A stretch of 64,000 bases of DNA from CALRQJ02 sp943370285 (GCA_943370285.1 CALRQJ020000002.1:186001-250000), one strand, 5' to 3'. Numbered from the stretch's first letter, positions 25,882-35,912 are shown. Notes: generated by a model from the sequence alone, not told the origin. Translations and numbers: made by a program.

Positions 25882-27068
25882 GCTTTTAGTAAAAGTTGAA
25901 GGTATTGATTTTTGAAAGATGTAATGCTGAAATGTGCTAACGCATATTGCCGATTATTCTCACCCATTTTGGTCAACTCATCTCTACTATTATTTAATGC
26001 AAATATGAATTGTGCCATTTCTTGCAACACTATTTCTGCATCAATTGAAGAAGTAAGGTATCCATTTGTTTTGGGTTGAATATGTACAGGCAAATCTCCA
26101 ACAGGTGTTGCTAGCACCGCACAATGGTATGCCATAGCTTCTTCCACCACCATCGGAAAGCCTTCTGTTGATGAAGCGATGATGATAATATGTGCTTGCT
26201 GGTATAGCATTGCCAATTCATCGGCATCAGTTATCATACCTTCAAAACTGCAATAGGCATGTAGATTTGATGGTATTGCATGTTCCACATCTCCGGCAAA
26301 AATAAATTCGACTGTCGGTATTTCTTTTTTTACAAGTGCTGCAATTTCAGCTACCAAATGAACTCTTTTTTCTGGTGTACTTCTACCAACATACAAGATT
26401 TTCAATGGTGCTAAAAAATCTTTTTCATCAACATGTTCAGGTAATGGAATACCATTCACAATGAAGTGAATGTTTGATTGGAATCGATCCGGAACACCCA
26501 GTTTTTGATATTGATTGATATGATCTTGAATTCTTACTTTACTTATCATAACAGTTGATGTTATGAAAGGTAGAAAAGGTAACCGAATCCAAGAAAAGCT
26601 ATTGAAAGAGTGAATCAATTCTATTTGTTGTATCTCTTTTTTAATCCAAGGTGATAGTTTATACGCAAAATTACATTGACCATTAAATACAATTGGACCA
26701 ACAGATTGTGTATTTATATACCCTGCCATTACACCACGATAAATAAGATTAAGAAAGTACAACCATTTATTATCGGTGTATGCAGAAATGTCTTTAATAG
26801 CACAATCACTTTGTTTAAAGGCGTCGAAGAAAGTTAGATCAGCTGAACGACGAGTAAAAAATACAATAGCTTTTTTTCCACCTAATTGCTGTGCTAATAA
26901 GGCATGTACTTTCTCGGCACCACCGGCATGATAAAAAGGAAAGAAAAAGAAAATATCATATGGCTGTTGCAATGGCTTGAAAATAGCAATCAACTTGCCC
27001 ATTAGCACAAAAGGAAAGATAAACACATCTTCCACCCTACGCTTCCATATGTACAAGTTGTAGGTCAT
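25878..27068 (-). CDS. GT4-type glycosyltransferase
   Basis: A 396-residue GT4-fold enzyme. The N-terminal half has FFFPFYHAGGAEKVHALLAQQL, the glycine-rich loop of this family. The C-terminal half has KILYVGRSTPEKRVHLVAEI and the EX7E donor motif EGFPMVVEEAMAYHCAVLATPVG. It is coupled at both ends by 4-nt ATGA overlaps to neighbouring GT2 genes. Donor and acceptor are unknown. Confidence 0.92.
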   Translation of the reverse strand: MTYNLYIWKRRVEDVFIFPFVLMGKLIAIFKPLQQPYDIFFFFPFYHAGGAEKVHALLAQQLGGKKAIVFFTRRSADLTFFDAFKQSDCAIKDISAYTDNKWLYFLNLIYRGVMAGYINTQSVGPIVFNGQCNFAYKLSPWIKKEIQQIELIHSFNSFSWIRLPFLPFITSTVMISKVRIQDHINQYQKLGVPDRFQSNIHFIVNGIPLPEHVDEKDFLAPLKILYVGRSTPEKRVHLVAEIAALVKKEIPTVEFIFAGDVEHAIPSNLHAYCSFEGMITDADELAMLYQQAHIIIIASSTEGFPMVVEEAMAYHCAVLATPVGDLPVHIQPKTNGYLTSSIDAEIVLQEMAQFIFALNNSRDELTKMGENNRQYALAHFSITSFKNQYLQLLLKA

Positions 27069-27877
27069 TGCAATGATTGTTTAATTGACTTCGCAATACC
27101 CATTACGCCATCAATAATAGTGTGCAACAATAAATTCCATTCAAAGGCATTCCATTTTTTTGCTTTTATTCTTGCAACCAAAACGTTTCGTTTACAATGG
27201 AATTGTTTAAAAAACGGATTGCTTTTTTTCAAAATTGAACCGGTAATAGATGCACTATGAACCCGATACTGCAACAGCTTTTCAGGAATTTTTTCAATTA
27301 TAAATCCATCTGCTAACAATTGTAGCCATAAGCCATAATCTTCTGTATGTTTTTGATTGTAAGCATACTCGTATTGTCTAATTACATCTCCACGCAACAT
27401 AACCGAAGGGTGAGCTATACAATTTTCTTTCAGCATGGCTTTTCTTATCCGCTTGGGTTTATAAACCGCTATATCTAAAGGCCAAAAACCGGCATCGTTG
27501 CCTAATTCATCAATTAAGGAAACAAAACTGCCAACTACTGCTGTTTGTGGATGTTCTTCTAACCAACGCACTTGTTTTTCTAATCGATTGGGCATGGCAA
27601 TATCATCTGCATCAATTCTTGCAATGTATTTTCCAAACGATTCTTTAATACCACGATTTAAGGTAAATATTAATCCTTTATTACCATCATTTGTCAAATA
27701 CCTAATTCGACTATCATTGAAACTATGAATAATTTGTGAAGTACTGTCGGTAGAGCCATCATCAATCACTATTAATTCAAAATTGGTAAACGATTGATGC
27801 AATAGACTTTTTAAGGTATCTGCTAAAAATCTTTCACAGTTATAGGCAGGTAATATGACGCTTACCAAAGGGCTCAT
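27065..27877 (-). CDS. GT2-family glycosyltransferase
   Basis: A 270-residue GT-A enzyme starting VSVILPAYNCERFLADTL, with the nucleotide-binding VIDDGSTDST and the metal site ARIDADDIAMPNRLEKQV. The C-terminal TEDYGLWLQLL is the acceptor-side motif. A TTG ten codons upstream (27907) could also open the frame, but it would overlap the preceding gene; the ATG at 27877 leaves a 17-nt gap. It is part of the glycan operon. Confidence 0.92.
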   Translation of the reverse strand: MSPLVSVILPAYNCERFLADTLKSLLHQSFTNFELIVIDDGSTDSTSQIIHSFNDSRIRYLTNDGNKGLIFTLNRGIKESFGKYIARIDADDIAMPNRLEKQVRWLEEHPQTAVVGSFVSLIDELGNDAGFWPLDIAVYKPKRIRKAMLKENCIAHPSVMLRGDVIRQYEYAYNQKHTEDYGLWLQLLADGFIIEKIPEKLLQYRVHSASITGSILKKSNPFFKQFHCKRNVLVARIKAKKWNAFEWNLLLHTIIDGVMGIAKSIKQSLQ

Positions 27878-27894
27878 ATGTGCAAGATAATTAT

Positions 27895-29004
27895 TTACAG
27901 CTTGCAAATCTTTTCAGTCAGTGCTAGCATGTAATTATTGATGTCGTAATACTGCCAAAACAAATCAGGCACCTGAGCTTCTGACACCAAAGCTTGTTGA
28001 ATATTTTCCGAAAAATCTTTCCAATTGTTTGACTGTGCTACAAAAAGCATTCCTTTGGTAACAGTGGTATCAATTCCATTTAACATGTTGCCAAAGCATA
28101 CAACCGATAATCCGTAAGCAATAGCTTCTAAAGTTTTGGTTTGCACTCCTGCTCCTTTTGTTACAGGATTAATATACACATCGGCTGCTGCAAAATATAT
28201 AGCTACATCGTCCACATCACCCAAATACATCACTTTTTGGTTCATGAACTTTTCGAGATATTCATATTTCGACTTGTTTATTTTGCCGGTAATGATAATG
28301 CGGAAAGGATCTGTCCAATCTTGCATTTCTGGCAACAGCCGATCAAAAATATCTTCTACTCCTTTTGCATTGGGCTGATAATCTAGCGTACCATTAAAAA
28401 GTAATATTTTTTCATTAGGATGAAGTTGATGGCGACCAACTATTTCCGTTCTTGCAAAGCTTTTATCAATATTTTTTCTTTGTTCAATACTATATGGCAT
28501 TACAAAACATTGCTCTTCTTTGAGTTGGAAATAAGCTTTTGCTTTTGTTTTATCTTCTTGTGTTAGATAAATATTAAGCCGTGCCAATTGACTCATCTTT
28601 TGCTCTGCAAAACGAATCAGAGGCCAAAACCATTTGCCTCGTAATTCAAATCTTTCGAACTCAATATTATGTGCATGATGAATAATGGTTACTTTTCTAA
28701 AAATCTTGCACCACCAGGCCGTAAGTACATGATATGGATGTTCGATAATCAAATGAGTGATGCCTTGTTGTTTCACCAATTTAGCCACCTTTATCCAAAC
28801 CATAGGATTGATGACTTGCCATTTTGAAATTGGGAGAATCGGAAGTACCTCGTATACTTCTTTGCCATCCACCTCATTATCTTTTGAGCAAATGCAGACC
28901 ATTGGCAAATACTTGGACAGCGCCTCTTGAAAGGCAGCAATTACTTTCTGCCCGCCATATTTAGCAGGCAATATGTGGTACCAGACTAGACTGGCAAGCT
29001 TCAT
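27895..29004 (-). CDS. GT4-type glycosyltransferase
   Basis: A 369-residue GT4-family protein. MKLASLVWYHILPAKYGGQKVIAAF matches the usual N-terminus with the GG loop, HHAHNIEFERFELRG is the acceptor-side loop, and GAGVQTKTLEAIAYGLSVVC replaces the EX7E region. The frame also allows an upstream ATG at 29043 that would overlap the YfhO gene by 31 nt; the ATG at 29004 sits 8 nt after that gene's stop and fits the fold better. Confidence 0.88.
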   Translation of the reverse strand: MKLASLVWYHILPAKYGGQKVIAAFQEALSKYLPMVCICSKDNEVDGKEVYEVLPILPISKWQVINPMVWIKVAKLVKQQGITHLIIEHPYHVLTAWWCKIFRKVTIIHHAHNIEFERFELRGKWFWPLIRFAEQKMSQLARLNIYLTQEDKTKAKAYFQLKEEQCFVMPYSIEQRKNIDKSFARTEIVGRHQLHPNEKILLFNGTLDYQPNAKGVEDIFDRLLPEMQDWTDPFRIIITGKINKSKYEYLEKFMNQKVMYLGDVDDVAIYFAAADVYINPVTKGAGVQTKTLEAIAYGLSVVCFGNMLNGIDTTVTKGMLFVAQSNNWKDFSENIQQALVSEAQVPDLFWQYYDINNYMLALTEKICKL

Positions 29005-29012
29005 CGGCTGAT

Positions 29013-31535
29013 TCAGACTGCTGATGTGTTGCGCTGTTTCCATGCGGTAAATAATCCTGCTAATAACAGTAACACCATCAAAATAGAAGTGATTGTAGTG
29101 ATTGTCCAGCCTGTTTGGTGACTCTTTGGTTCAAACTTAAATTCAATGGTATGTTCACCTGCAGGAACCATAATTGCTCTCAACACATAATTCACTTTAG
29201 CAATATCTGTTTGCTTACCATCAACATAGGCGTTCCAACCTTTGTCATAATATACCTCGCTAAACACAGCCAATTGTTTAATCGAAGATTTTGTGGTATA
29301 ACGAATGCTATCGTTTTCATTTTTTACAAAACCGATGGTTGCGGTAGAGTCGAAACCGGCAGGCTGCTTCAATGTCTTATTGAATGATACATTTGCTACT
29401 GCACTGTCTCTAACAGTTAAAGTAGACAATGCATTCATTTCTTCTTTTGGTGAATTTACAAAACGGATTCCTTTTACAAACCAAGCAGCGCCTAATGCAC
29501 TAGGATTAGTTTGTACCGTTGTTTGTCCCGGCTGACCAGTAATGATATACTTTGTATTCAGCATATCTAAAACAGGTTTACAGTTAGGATAATTGTACAA
29601 TTGTTTTTCAATCAAATCTTGATAAATACTCAATTTAGCCGGATGATAGCCACCAATATTTTTATGAAAATAAGAAGCCAAAGCACCTTGATTAAAAGCA
29701 GCACCAATACCTTGGGCTACATCTAACACACGGTAATATCCTTTGTCTTGTAAAATTTGATTATCTGAAGCCGTAGGTTCAAACACAACATTGTACTCTT
29801 CATTATCTTTGAAGTTATCGCCATTGAGATAAGTGACATTAACCGCCATCACATCAATAAACGCAAACAATCCAATTACCGCAATTGCTATTGCAGGCTT
29901 GATTGTTTTTCGATTTGCCAACCACAATATCAATCCTGCAACAGCAGCAAAGAAAATGGTACGCAAAATTGAACTTAGGAATAAACTTTGCCTGTCTTCT
30001 TTTATGGCATTTACCAAAGACTTTACAGGTTGTTCAAAGAAAGATTTTTGCTGTGAATCTTGAATTTGAGCTACTTGTTTCAACAATTCAGTTTCATTTT
30101 CGCTTTGGTATTCAAAGCTGATATACAAAACAAAAGCAATTGCAATAACTCCTGCAGTAGCAATAAAACCTTTCTTTAGTTGCTTCCATAAAGCAGTTGT
30201 ATCAGTAGTTTCAAACAATATTTTTTGTAAAGCCAACACTGCTAACATGCAAAATAATAAGGTAGGAACCACCATAATCATACTTGGTGCTCTAAACTTA
30301 TTGTACATGGGTAAAACCTTCAACAACCAACTGTTGAAACCATCGAAATAACTTCCCCAACTCATCATTACCGTTAATACAGTGGCCGTTAATATCCACC
30401 ACTTGTGTTTTCCATCCAATACAAAAAAAGCAAGTATGGCTAAAAAACAAATAATAGCACCGGCATAGGGCGGACCAGATGTGCCGCCAATTCCACCCCA
30501 ATAGGTACGAGGGAAAATTTCTCCTTGCTCATTCTGACCTACAAAATACTGCCCCAACTGTTGCTGCATTTGTTGCTGCATACCTTGTAGTTCAGAAATG
30601 GTTTTAGACTTGTCTTCTTTCAGTTCAGCATGATCGCTACTCCCGCCAAACATTTTAGGAAACATTAACACCAAAGGTTCGGATTTAAACATACTATAGC
30701 TGAAAGCATAATCTTTGCTCAATCCTTCTTTTCCAATTTTACTGGTAGAATCTGCTAACAAACTTCCGCCACGTATGGTAGCTTCGGTATATTCGTAATT
30801 GGGCAATAATACTACAGCGTTTGACAATGCTCCTGTAACACCGGAAACGATTGTTACAATTGCCGCAATAGCAAGGTGTTTAAACTCTTTATCCATTATC
30901 CAACGAATAGCATAAGTAATCGTCATAAATACAGCAGCAATTAAGCCATAATAAACAATTTGATAGTGATTTTGGCTGACCAATGCTCCGGCAAACATGG
31001 CTGTTAACGCAGCACCAATCAGGTATTTTTTCTCATAGATGAGTATCAGCGAGGCTAATAATCCGGGCAGCAGTGCAATAGATAACATTTTGGTATCATG
31101 CCCCACTGCAACAATAACCGGATTATAAGTAGCATAGGCAAAGCCTAATGCACCAACAATACTTACCCAACTATTTGCCCGAAGTACTTGTGCTAAAAAG
31201 TAAAAACATATACAAGCTAGAAAGAAAAATTGAAATGGTTTTGGCAAAAACAATGATATAGCTTCCGTGAAATAGTAAGGTACTACATTGTTAGTTTTAC
31301 CGGCAATCAAGTAGCCCGGCATACCGCTGAACATACCATTTGTCCAAAGTGGTGCTTCGCCATGCTTGGCTTTAAAATCATAAATATCTTTGGCCATACC
31401 CTTCCATTGGGTAATATCATTTTGTTGTAACACTTTACCTTGTAAAGCAGGCTTACAATACATTAAAGCCACAACAAGAAAAATAGCAATCGCAATAGCA
31501 TGTGGCAATAATTTTTTCCAATCAAAATTCTTCAT
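29013..31535 (-). CDS. YfhO-family multi-pass membrane protein
   Basis: An 840-residue integral membrane protein. The N-terminal 550 residues contain about a dozen hydrophobic segments with GT-C-like features, including KVLQQNDITQWKGMAKDIYDF, PLWTNGMFSGMPGYL and the loop GHDTKMLSIALLPGL. The C-terminal part (about 600-800) is soluble and extracytoplasmic (VYYDKGWNAYVDGKQTDI, VPAGEHTIEFKFEP), and a final membrane helix closes it. YfhO relatives are linked to glycosylation of cell-envelope polymers; the exact role here is unknown. It is the first gene of the glycosyltransferase operon. Confidence 0.88.
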   Translation of the reverse strand: MKNFDWKKLLPHAIAIAIFLVVALMYCKPALQGKVLQQNDITQWKGMAKDIYDFKAKHGEAPLWTNGMFSGMPGYLIAGKTNNVVPYYFTEAISLFLPKPFQFFFLACICFYFLAQVLRANSWVSIVGALGFAYATYNPVIVAVGHDTKMLSIALLPGLLASLILIYEKKYLIGAALTAMFAGALVSQNHYQIVYYGLIAAVFMTITYAIRWIMDKEFKHLAIAAIVTIVSGVTGALSNAVVLLPNYEYTEATIRGGSLLADSTSKIGKEGLSKDYAFSYSMFKSEPLVLMFPKMFGGSSDHAELKEDKSKTISELQGMQQQMQQQLGQYFVGQNEQGEIFPRTYWGGIGGTSGPPYAGAIICFLAILAFFVLDGKHKWWILTATVLTVMMSWGSYFDGFNSWLLKVLPMYNKFRAPSMIMVVPTLLFCMLAVLALQKILFETTDTTALWKQLKKGFIATAGVIAIAFVLYISFEYQSENETELLKQVAQIQDSQQKSFFEQPVKSLVNAIKEDRQSLFLSSILRTIFFAAVAGLILWLANRKTIKPAIAIAVIGLFAFIDVMAVNVTYLNGDNFKDNEEYNVVFEPTASDNQILQDKGYYRVLDVAQGIGAAFNQGALASYFHKNIGGYHPAKLSIYQDLIEKQLYNYPNCKPVLDMLNTKYIITGQPGQTTVQTNPSALGAAWFVKGIRFVNSPKEEMNALSTLTVRDSAVANVSFNKTLKQPAGFDSTATIGFVKNENDSIRYTTKSSIKQLAVFSEVYYDKGWNAYVDGKQTDIAKVNYVLRAIMVPAGEHTIEFKFEPKSHQTGWTITTITSILMVLLLLAGLFTAWKQRNTSAV

Positions 31536-31588
31536 GGTAATAATTTATAGGAATGGCAAATTAAAAGTATTTTGCAGTAAATGAAGTT

Positions 31589-31870
31589 ATGAAAGCGGTA
31601 TTATTTCTATCTAGAGTGGCTTTTCTGTTCAACATTCTTTTTTTACTGTTCTTTATTGGGTATATGGGTTGGTTTCAATCTAAAGTGGCTTATGTAGATG
31701 GATTTATTGTTGCCACAGGTAGTTTTTTACCGATTATTGTCAATGCCATCTTACATATTTGGTTGGTGTTGCGTTTATTTGCCGGGGCTTCGAACAAAGC
31801 CATTCCAACTTGGTTAATGAGTGCCAACTTTCTATTTTATATTTTCGAAATCATATTCTTTTTTGTCTAA
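31589..31870 (+). CDS. small three-helix membrane protein
   Basis: A 93-residue hydrophobic protein with about three membrane segments (FLFNILFLLFFIGYMGW, SFLPIIVNAILHIWLVLRL, ANFLFYIFEIIFFFV). I recognise no family beyond small conserved membrane proteins of Bacteroidota. Its stop overlaps the yhhQ start in TAATG, so it is translationally coupled to the queuosine-precursor transporter. Confidence 0.7.
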   Translation: MKAVLFLSRVAFLFNILFLLFFIGYMGWFQSKVAYVDGFIVATGSFLPIIVNAILHIWLVLRLFAGASNKAIPTWLMSANFLFYIFEIIFFFV

Positions 31871-32664
31871 TGATACACAACATAATCAAAGATAAGAGCA
31901 CCAAACTGTTCCTTATTTTGGGCGGTTTTTTTATTGCCAATGCCATTATTGCTGAATTTATGGGGGTAAAGATTTTTTCATTAGAAAAAACCTTTGGCCA
32001 AAACCCCATTGATTTAGTCTTATTCGGCAATCATTTTTCTTTTAATCTTACTGCCGGAGTTTTATTATGGCCGGTGGTATTTATCATGACAGATATTATT
32101 AATGAATACTACGGTTCTAAAGGGGTTAAATTCTTATCGTATATGGCTGTGGGGTTAATTTCTTATGCCTTTTTTATGGTATTTGCAGCCATCAATACGG
32201 TGCCGGCAGATTGGTGGACAGGTAGTCGTTCTGCCGAAGGCATTTCAAATATGAATGTTGCCTATTCCAGCATTTTTGGTCAGGGACTTTGGATTATTCT
32301 TGGTTCACTTACTGCATTCTTGGTGGGGCAAGTGTTAGACGTTTTCATCTTTCATAAAATAAAAGCCATTACCGGTGAGAAAAATATCTGGCTTAGGGCC
32401 ACAGGTTCTACATTAGTATCTCAACTAATAGACAGTTTTATTGTTTTATTTATCGCCTTTTATATTGGACCAAGAGTGAGTAAAGGACAAGGAATGCCTT
32501 GGGATTTTTCATTAGTACTTGCCGTTGGCACCGGCAATTATATCTATAAATTTTGCATGGCCGTGTTACTAACACCAATAATTTATTGGCTGCATAATGT
32601 GATTGAGAAATATTTGGGGAAAGAAACAGCTACAGCGATGAAAACGGCTGCAATGAAGGATTAG
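31870..32664 (+). CDS. yhhQ: queuosine precursor transporter (YhhQ/DUF165 family)
   Basis: A 264-residue inner-membrane transporter with about six membrane segments, of the family that imports queuosine precursors such as preQ0/preQ1. Signature parts are FSFNLTAGVLLWPVVFIMTDIINEYYGSKGVKFL, WLRATGSTLVSQLIDSFIVLFIAF and GNYIYKFCMAVLLTPIIYWLH. The frame is open from 31759, but the ATG at 31870, overlapping the previous stop, gives the usual N-terminus. The 3' end overlaps the convergent Nudix gene by 35 nt. Confidence 0.93.
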   Translation: MIHNIIKDKSTKLFLILGGFFIANAIIAEFMGVKIFSLEKTFGQNPIDLVLFGNHFSFNLTAGVLLWPVVFIMTDIINEYYGSKGVKFLSYMAVGLISYAFFMVFAAINTVPADWWTGSRSAEGISNMNVAYSSIFGQGLWIILGSLTAFLVGQVLDVFIFHKIKAITGEKNIWLRATGSTLVSQLIDSFIVLFIAFYIGPRVSKGQGMPWDFSLVLAVGTGNYIYKFCMAVLLTPIIYWLHNVIEKYLGKETATAMKTAAMKD

Positions 32665-33118
32665 CATGTTGCTTCAACTGTTTAATCACCAACTTATCGA
32701 TTGGCAACGATACTGTGTCTTCGTTTAAATCAGACCAAGCCACCCAGCGGAATACTTCACTTTCTCCTCTCGGGTCAGCTACTTGGTGAGGTTCAAAATC
32801 AAAAAGTTTGGTTTTTGTTTTTAGGCTTGTGGCTTGTTCAGCATGTACAAAATAATAGATACTGATGATTTGGTCACTATTATTGAAGGCTGAGATTTGA
32901 AAAAAATCAGTGGTGTAAATATGTTTACCGATGGTAACTTCAAGTCCGGTTTCTTCCATAAATTCTCTTTTCAAACAATCTCTTGTTCCTTCTCCAAATT
33001 CTAATCCACCGCCGGGAAATTTAGTAAAGTAACTCCCTCTAATATATTCATCACTTACTAATACATTATGGTTGTTATCCATTAAAATACCGTAGATTCT
33101 GATATTAAATTTTGACAT
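32630..33118 (-). CDS. Nudix hydrolase
   Basis: A 162-residue pyrophosphohydrolase with a complete Nudix box at residues about 36-60 (GGGLEFGEGTRDCLKREFMEETGLE; metal ligands in REFMEE). Flanking strands (IRIYGILMDNNHNVLVSDEY) are typical. The substrate is not predictable. A TTG start at 33133 is possible; the ATG at 33118 (MSKFNIRIYG) is preferred. Confidence 0.93.
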   Translation of the reverse strand: MSKFNIRIYGILMDNNHNVLVSDEYIRGSYFTKFPGGGLEFGEGTRDCLKREFMEETGLEVTIGKHIYTTDFFQISAFNNSDQIISIYYFVHAEQATSLKTKTKLFDFEPHQVADPRGESEVFRWVAWSDLNEDTVSLPIDKLVIKQLKQHANPSLQPFSSL

Positions 33119-33174
33119 AAAAGTCAAGTACAATTAACGAAGTACTCAATACGTTTTTCGAACGATCAAACAAT

Positions 33175-34116
33175 CTAAAACAACTTCTTCTTGGTAAAAT
33201 ACCAACCAATAATAACAGAAACACACAAGGAGAAAATGATGGGAATATAAAATGAATAGGCTGAGTCGGCATATGGAATATGCTTCACATTCATACCATA
33301 CACACTAGCTACCAAAACCGGAAACTGCAAAATGATAGTTACTGAAGTTAACCGCTTCAACACCTGATTTTGGTTATTACTAATTATACTTGCAAAAGCA
33401 TCTAGCGTACTACTCAAAATGGTCGTGTAAATATTCGCCATTTCTAATGCCTGACTCGTATCTACAATTAAATCCTGTAATTCTTCCCGTTCTTCTTCTT
33501 TTAAACCTAAAAAATTGGTTCTTTCTAATTTCATCATCAACATTTCATTACTACGTAAGGCAGTAACGAAATACACCAAACTTTTCTGAATACGCATCAA
33601 GTTGAGCAACTCTTCGTTTCGATTACTATCGTATAATTTTTGCTCTAAAATATTGCGTTGATGATTGATTTCTTTTAAGTAATCTAAAAAGTTTTGGACT
33701 ACTTTTTCAAATACTTTCAACACCATCATATTTCGCTTATCAGGGTGTCTTTTTTGAAACGTACTTAAGAACTTCTTAATAGCACCATTGTCAAAAGAAT
33801 TTACGGTAATAATTTGATGGTGTGTAAGTATGATGCAAATGGGAATAGTGATGAAATAGGCATCATTGTAGTTGAAAGAATTATTTTCGGTTGGGGTTTT
33901 TATGACTATGAATTTTACATTATCATCCAATTCAAAACGAGGTCTTTCATCAATATCAAGAGAGTCTCTTAAAAACTCTATCGGAATTTCTAAATCATCA
34001 CTCAACTGTTGAAATTCTTCTTCTCTAAAGGGAGGCACAAGATTAACCCAAGCACCACTTTCAGGCTTGTCGATTTCAATGGTTTGGTGGTCTATATTTT
34101 TGAAATATTGTATCAT
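33175..34116 (-). CDS. corA: CorA-family divalent cation transporter
   Basis: A 313-residue magnesium/cobalt channel-like transporter. A large cytoplasmic N-terminal domain (about 1-250) is followed by two C-terminal membrane helices. The hallmark YGMNV (GMN) ends the first helix, and the second helix runs FYIPIIFSLCVSVIIGWYF to a lysine-rich end. It lies downstream of dapF on the same strand with a 73-nt gap. Confidence 0.95.
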   Translation of the reverse strand: MIQYFKNIDHQTIEIDKPESGAWVNLVPPFREEEFQQLSDDLEIPIEFLRDSLDIDERPRFELDDNVKFIVIKTPTENNSFNYNDAYFITIPICIILTHHQIITVNSFDNGAIKKFLSTFQKRHPDKRNMMVLKVFEKVVQNFLDYLKEINHQRNILEQKLYDSNRNEELLNLMRIQKSLVYFVTALRSNEMLMMKLERTNFLGLKEEEREELQDLIVDTSQALEMANIYTTILSSTLDAFASIISNNQNQVLKRLTSVTIILQFPVLVASVYGMNVKHIPYADSAYSFYIPIIFSLCVSVIIGWYFTKKKLF

Positions 34117-34189
34117 GTTTCTAGTCCCACTTTGAATGATGCGGCGAAGGTAATTGTTGCGCCGTTAGTATCCCGTTAATTATTATTGA

Positions 34190-34972
34190 TTATATCGTCA
34201 ACGCTCCATTAAACACAAATTTTGCAGGACCGCAAAGCCAAATATTCTCAAATGAGTGGTCACCTATTTTATCAAATTCAACCGCAAGTTGGCCGCCTTG
34301 AGTTTGAATATCAACCCGATTAAACCCATTTTCGTTATGAGCAAAAACCAAAGCAGAAGCCGTAACTCCGGTGCCACAACTAAAAGTTTCGTCTTCAACG
34401 CCACGTTCGTAAGTTCTAACAACTAGTTTACGAGGTAATTGTTCAACAAAATTTACATTAATGCCATGTGTTACAAACTGTTCGCTATTGCGGATTTCAC
34501 GACCCTTTTCAACTACATCGTAAGATGATAAGTTGGCTACTAATTTTACGTAATGTGGAGAACCGGTATCAAGGATACTATCGCCATGATGAGTTGTAAT
34601 ATCATCCACATTTTTCATTTTGAGTTGTACCCAACCATGTTCACCAAATGTAGCTTCATGTTCACCATCCACAGCAATAAACAAATATTTTTCTTTCTTA
34701 ATGCCACTATCAAAAGCAAATTGAACCAAACATCGGCCACCATTGCCACACATGCTACCTTCTTTACCATCTGCATTATAATACTTCATTTTAAAATCGT
34801 AGCCTTCTGCAGATTGTAGGAGCATCAACCCATCGGCACCAACACCAAAACGACGGTTGCAAATATCGTTTACCTGTTTTTCTGATAGATTCAATTTGCC
34901 TGCTCTATCATCAATGATGACGAAATCATTTCCTGTTCCCTGATACTTAAAAAAACTAATTGTCATGCTCAT
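34190..34972 (-). CDS. dapF: diaminopimelate epimerase
   Basis: A 260-residue PLP-independent epimerase interconverting LL- and meso-diaminopimelate for lysine and peptidoglycan. The two catalytic cysteines are seen in SMCGNGGRCLVQFA (about residue 76) and TFSCGTGVTASAL (about 197). The N-terminus KYQGTGNDFVIID is diagnostic. Two ATGs (MSM) allow a start at 34972 or 34966. It starts 7 nt after the nucleoside phosphorylase stop. Confidence 0.97.
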   Translation of the reverse strand: MSMTISFFKYQGTGNDFVIIDDRAGKLNLSEKQVNDICNRRFGVGADGLMLLQSAEGYDFKMKYYNADGKEGSMCGNGGRCLVQFAFDSGIKKEKYLFIAVDGEHEATFGEHGWVQLKMKNVDDITTHHGDSILDTGSPHYVKLVANLSSYDVVEKGREIRNSEQFVTHGINVNFVEQLPRKLVVRTYERGVEDETFSCGTGVTASALVFAHNENGFNRVDIQTQGGQLAVEFDKIGDHSFENIWLCGPAKFVFNGALTI

Positions 34973-34979
34973 TAAATTA

Positions 34980-35852
34980 TTAAATATGCTCGATGATACC
35001 CAAACAAGTGGTAATCAAATGCTCAACAGCTGCTGCACCATCTTTACTAAATTCTTTTCTCACCCTATTGGCAACAATTACATTAACACTTAAGCAATGA
35101 TGTCCCATTAATTTACCTAAGCCATAAATAGCACTGGTTTCCATTTCAAAATTGCTGATGCGGTGATTACCAAAACTAAAATTGGTTAAACTTTCTACCA
35201 ATTGAGGGTTAGACAATCCTAACCGGAGCACCCTACCCTGAGGACCGTAAAATCCAGGACAAGTTACTGTTATCCCCTGGTGAAATCCTTCAACAAAATG
35301 TTTGATAACTGATGATCCTGCACTTGCAATATATGGCTGAATATTACCCGCTAACTGTGTATGTGTAACAAAATGTTGTAACAGCTGTAATTCTTCTTCA
35401 TTACTTTTTAAACGATAGTAATGCAATAAATTATCCAAACCCAAACCATGTGTTCCGGCTACTAAACTATCTACGGGTATATCAGCTTGCAAAGAACCGG
35501 AAGTACCTAAACGAATAATGGTTAATGCCGAAAGATTCGGTTTTTCAGTTCTAGTTTCAAGGTCAATATTCTTTAATGCGTCTAATTCATTTAATACAAT
35601 ATCAATATTATCAGGACCAATACCGGTAGAAATAACGGTAATTCTTTTTTTACCTACAAAACCCGTGTGAGCAATAAACTCTCTATGTTGACGCTTTACT
35701 TCAATCTTATCAAAATGCTTACTTACTTCAGCTACTCTATCTGGGTCGCCAACTGTAATAACAGTATCTGCTAATTCTTCGGGCCTCAGGTCAACATGAT
35801 AAATAGCACCTCGGCTATTGATAATTAGTTCGCTTTCTGCAATTCTATTCAT
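34980..35852 (-). CDS. nucleoside phosphorylase (uridine phosphorylase-like)
   Basis: A 290-residue NP-I family phosphorylase cleaving nucleosides with phosphate. The phosphate loop VITVGDPDRVAEVSKHFD, ITVISTGIGPDNIDIVLNEL, IIRLGTSGSLQADIPVDSLV and the late NFEMETSAIYGLGKLMGH (ribose-binding Met-Glu) match uridine/purine phosphorylases. The frame opens at a TTG (35873); the ATG at 35852 (MNRIAESEL) is preferred. It heads a dapF-corA run and faces the tRNA-Cys gene divergently. Confidence 0.92.
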   Translation of the reverse strand: MNRIAESELIINSRGAIYHVDLRPEELADTVITVGDPDRVAEVSKHFDKIEVKRQHREFIAHTGFVGKKRITVISTGIGPDNIDIVLNELDALKNIDLETRTEKPNLSALTIIRLGTSGSLQADIPVDSLVAGTHGLGLDNLLHYYRLKSNEEELQLLQHFVTHTQLAGNIQPYIASAGSSVIKHFVEGFHQGITVTCPGFYGPQGRVLRLGLSNPQLVESLTNFSFGNHRISNFEMETSAIYGLGKLMGHHCLSVNVIVANRVRKEFSKDGAAAVEHLITTCLGIIEHI

Positions 35853-35882
35853 ACAGCAAAATTTAGATTGCAAAATTAGAAT

Positions 35883-35912
35883 TTTGAAATTAGCTACGTT
35901 GTGTTATTTTCG
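35883..35912 (+). promoter_or_regulatory. candidate promoter of tRNA-Cys
   Basis: TTTG (35883-35886) is followed after 18 nt by TATTTTCG (35905-35912), one mismatch from the -7 consensus. It lies about 35 nt upstream of the tRNA 5' end. Confidence 0.4.
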
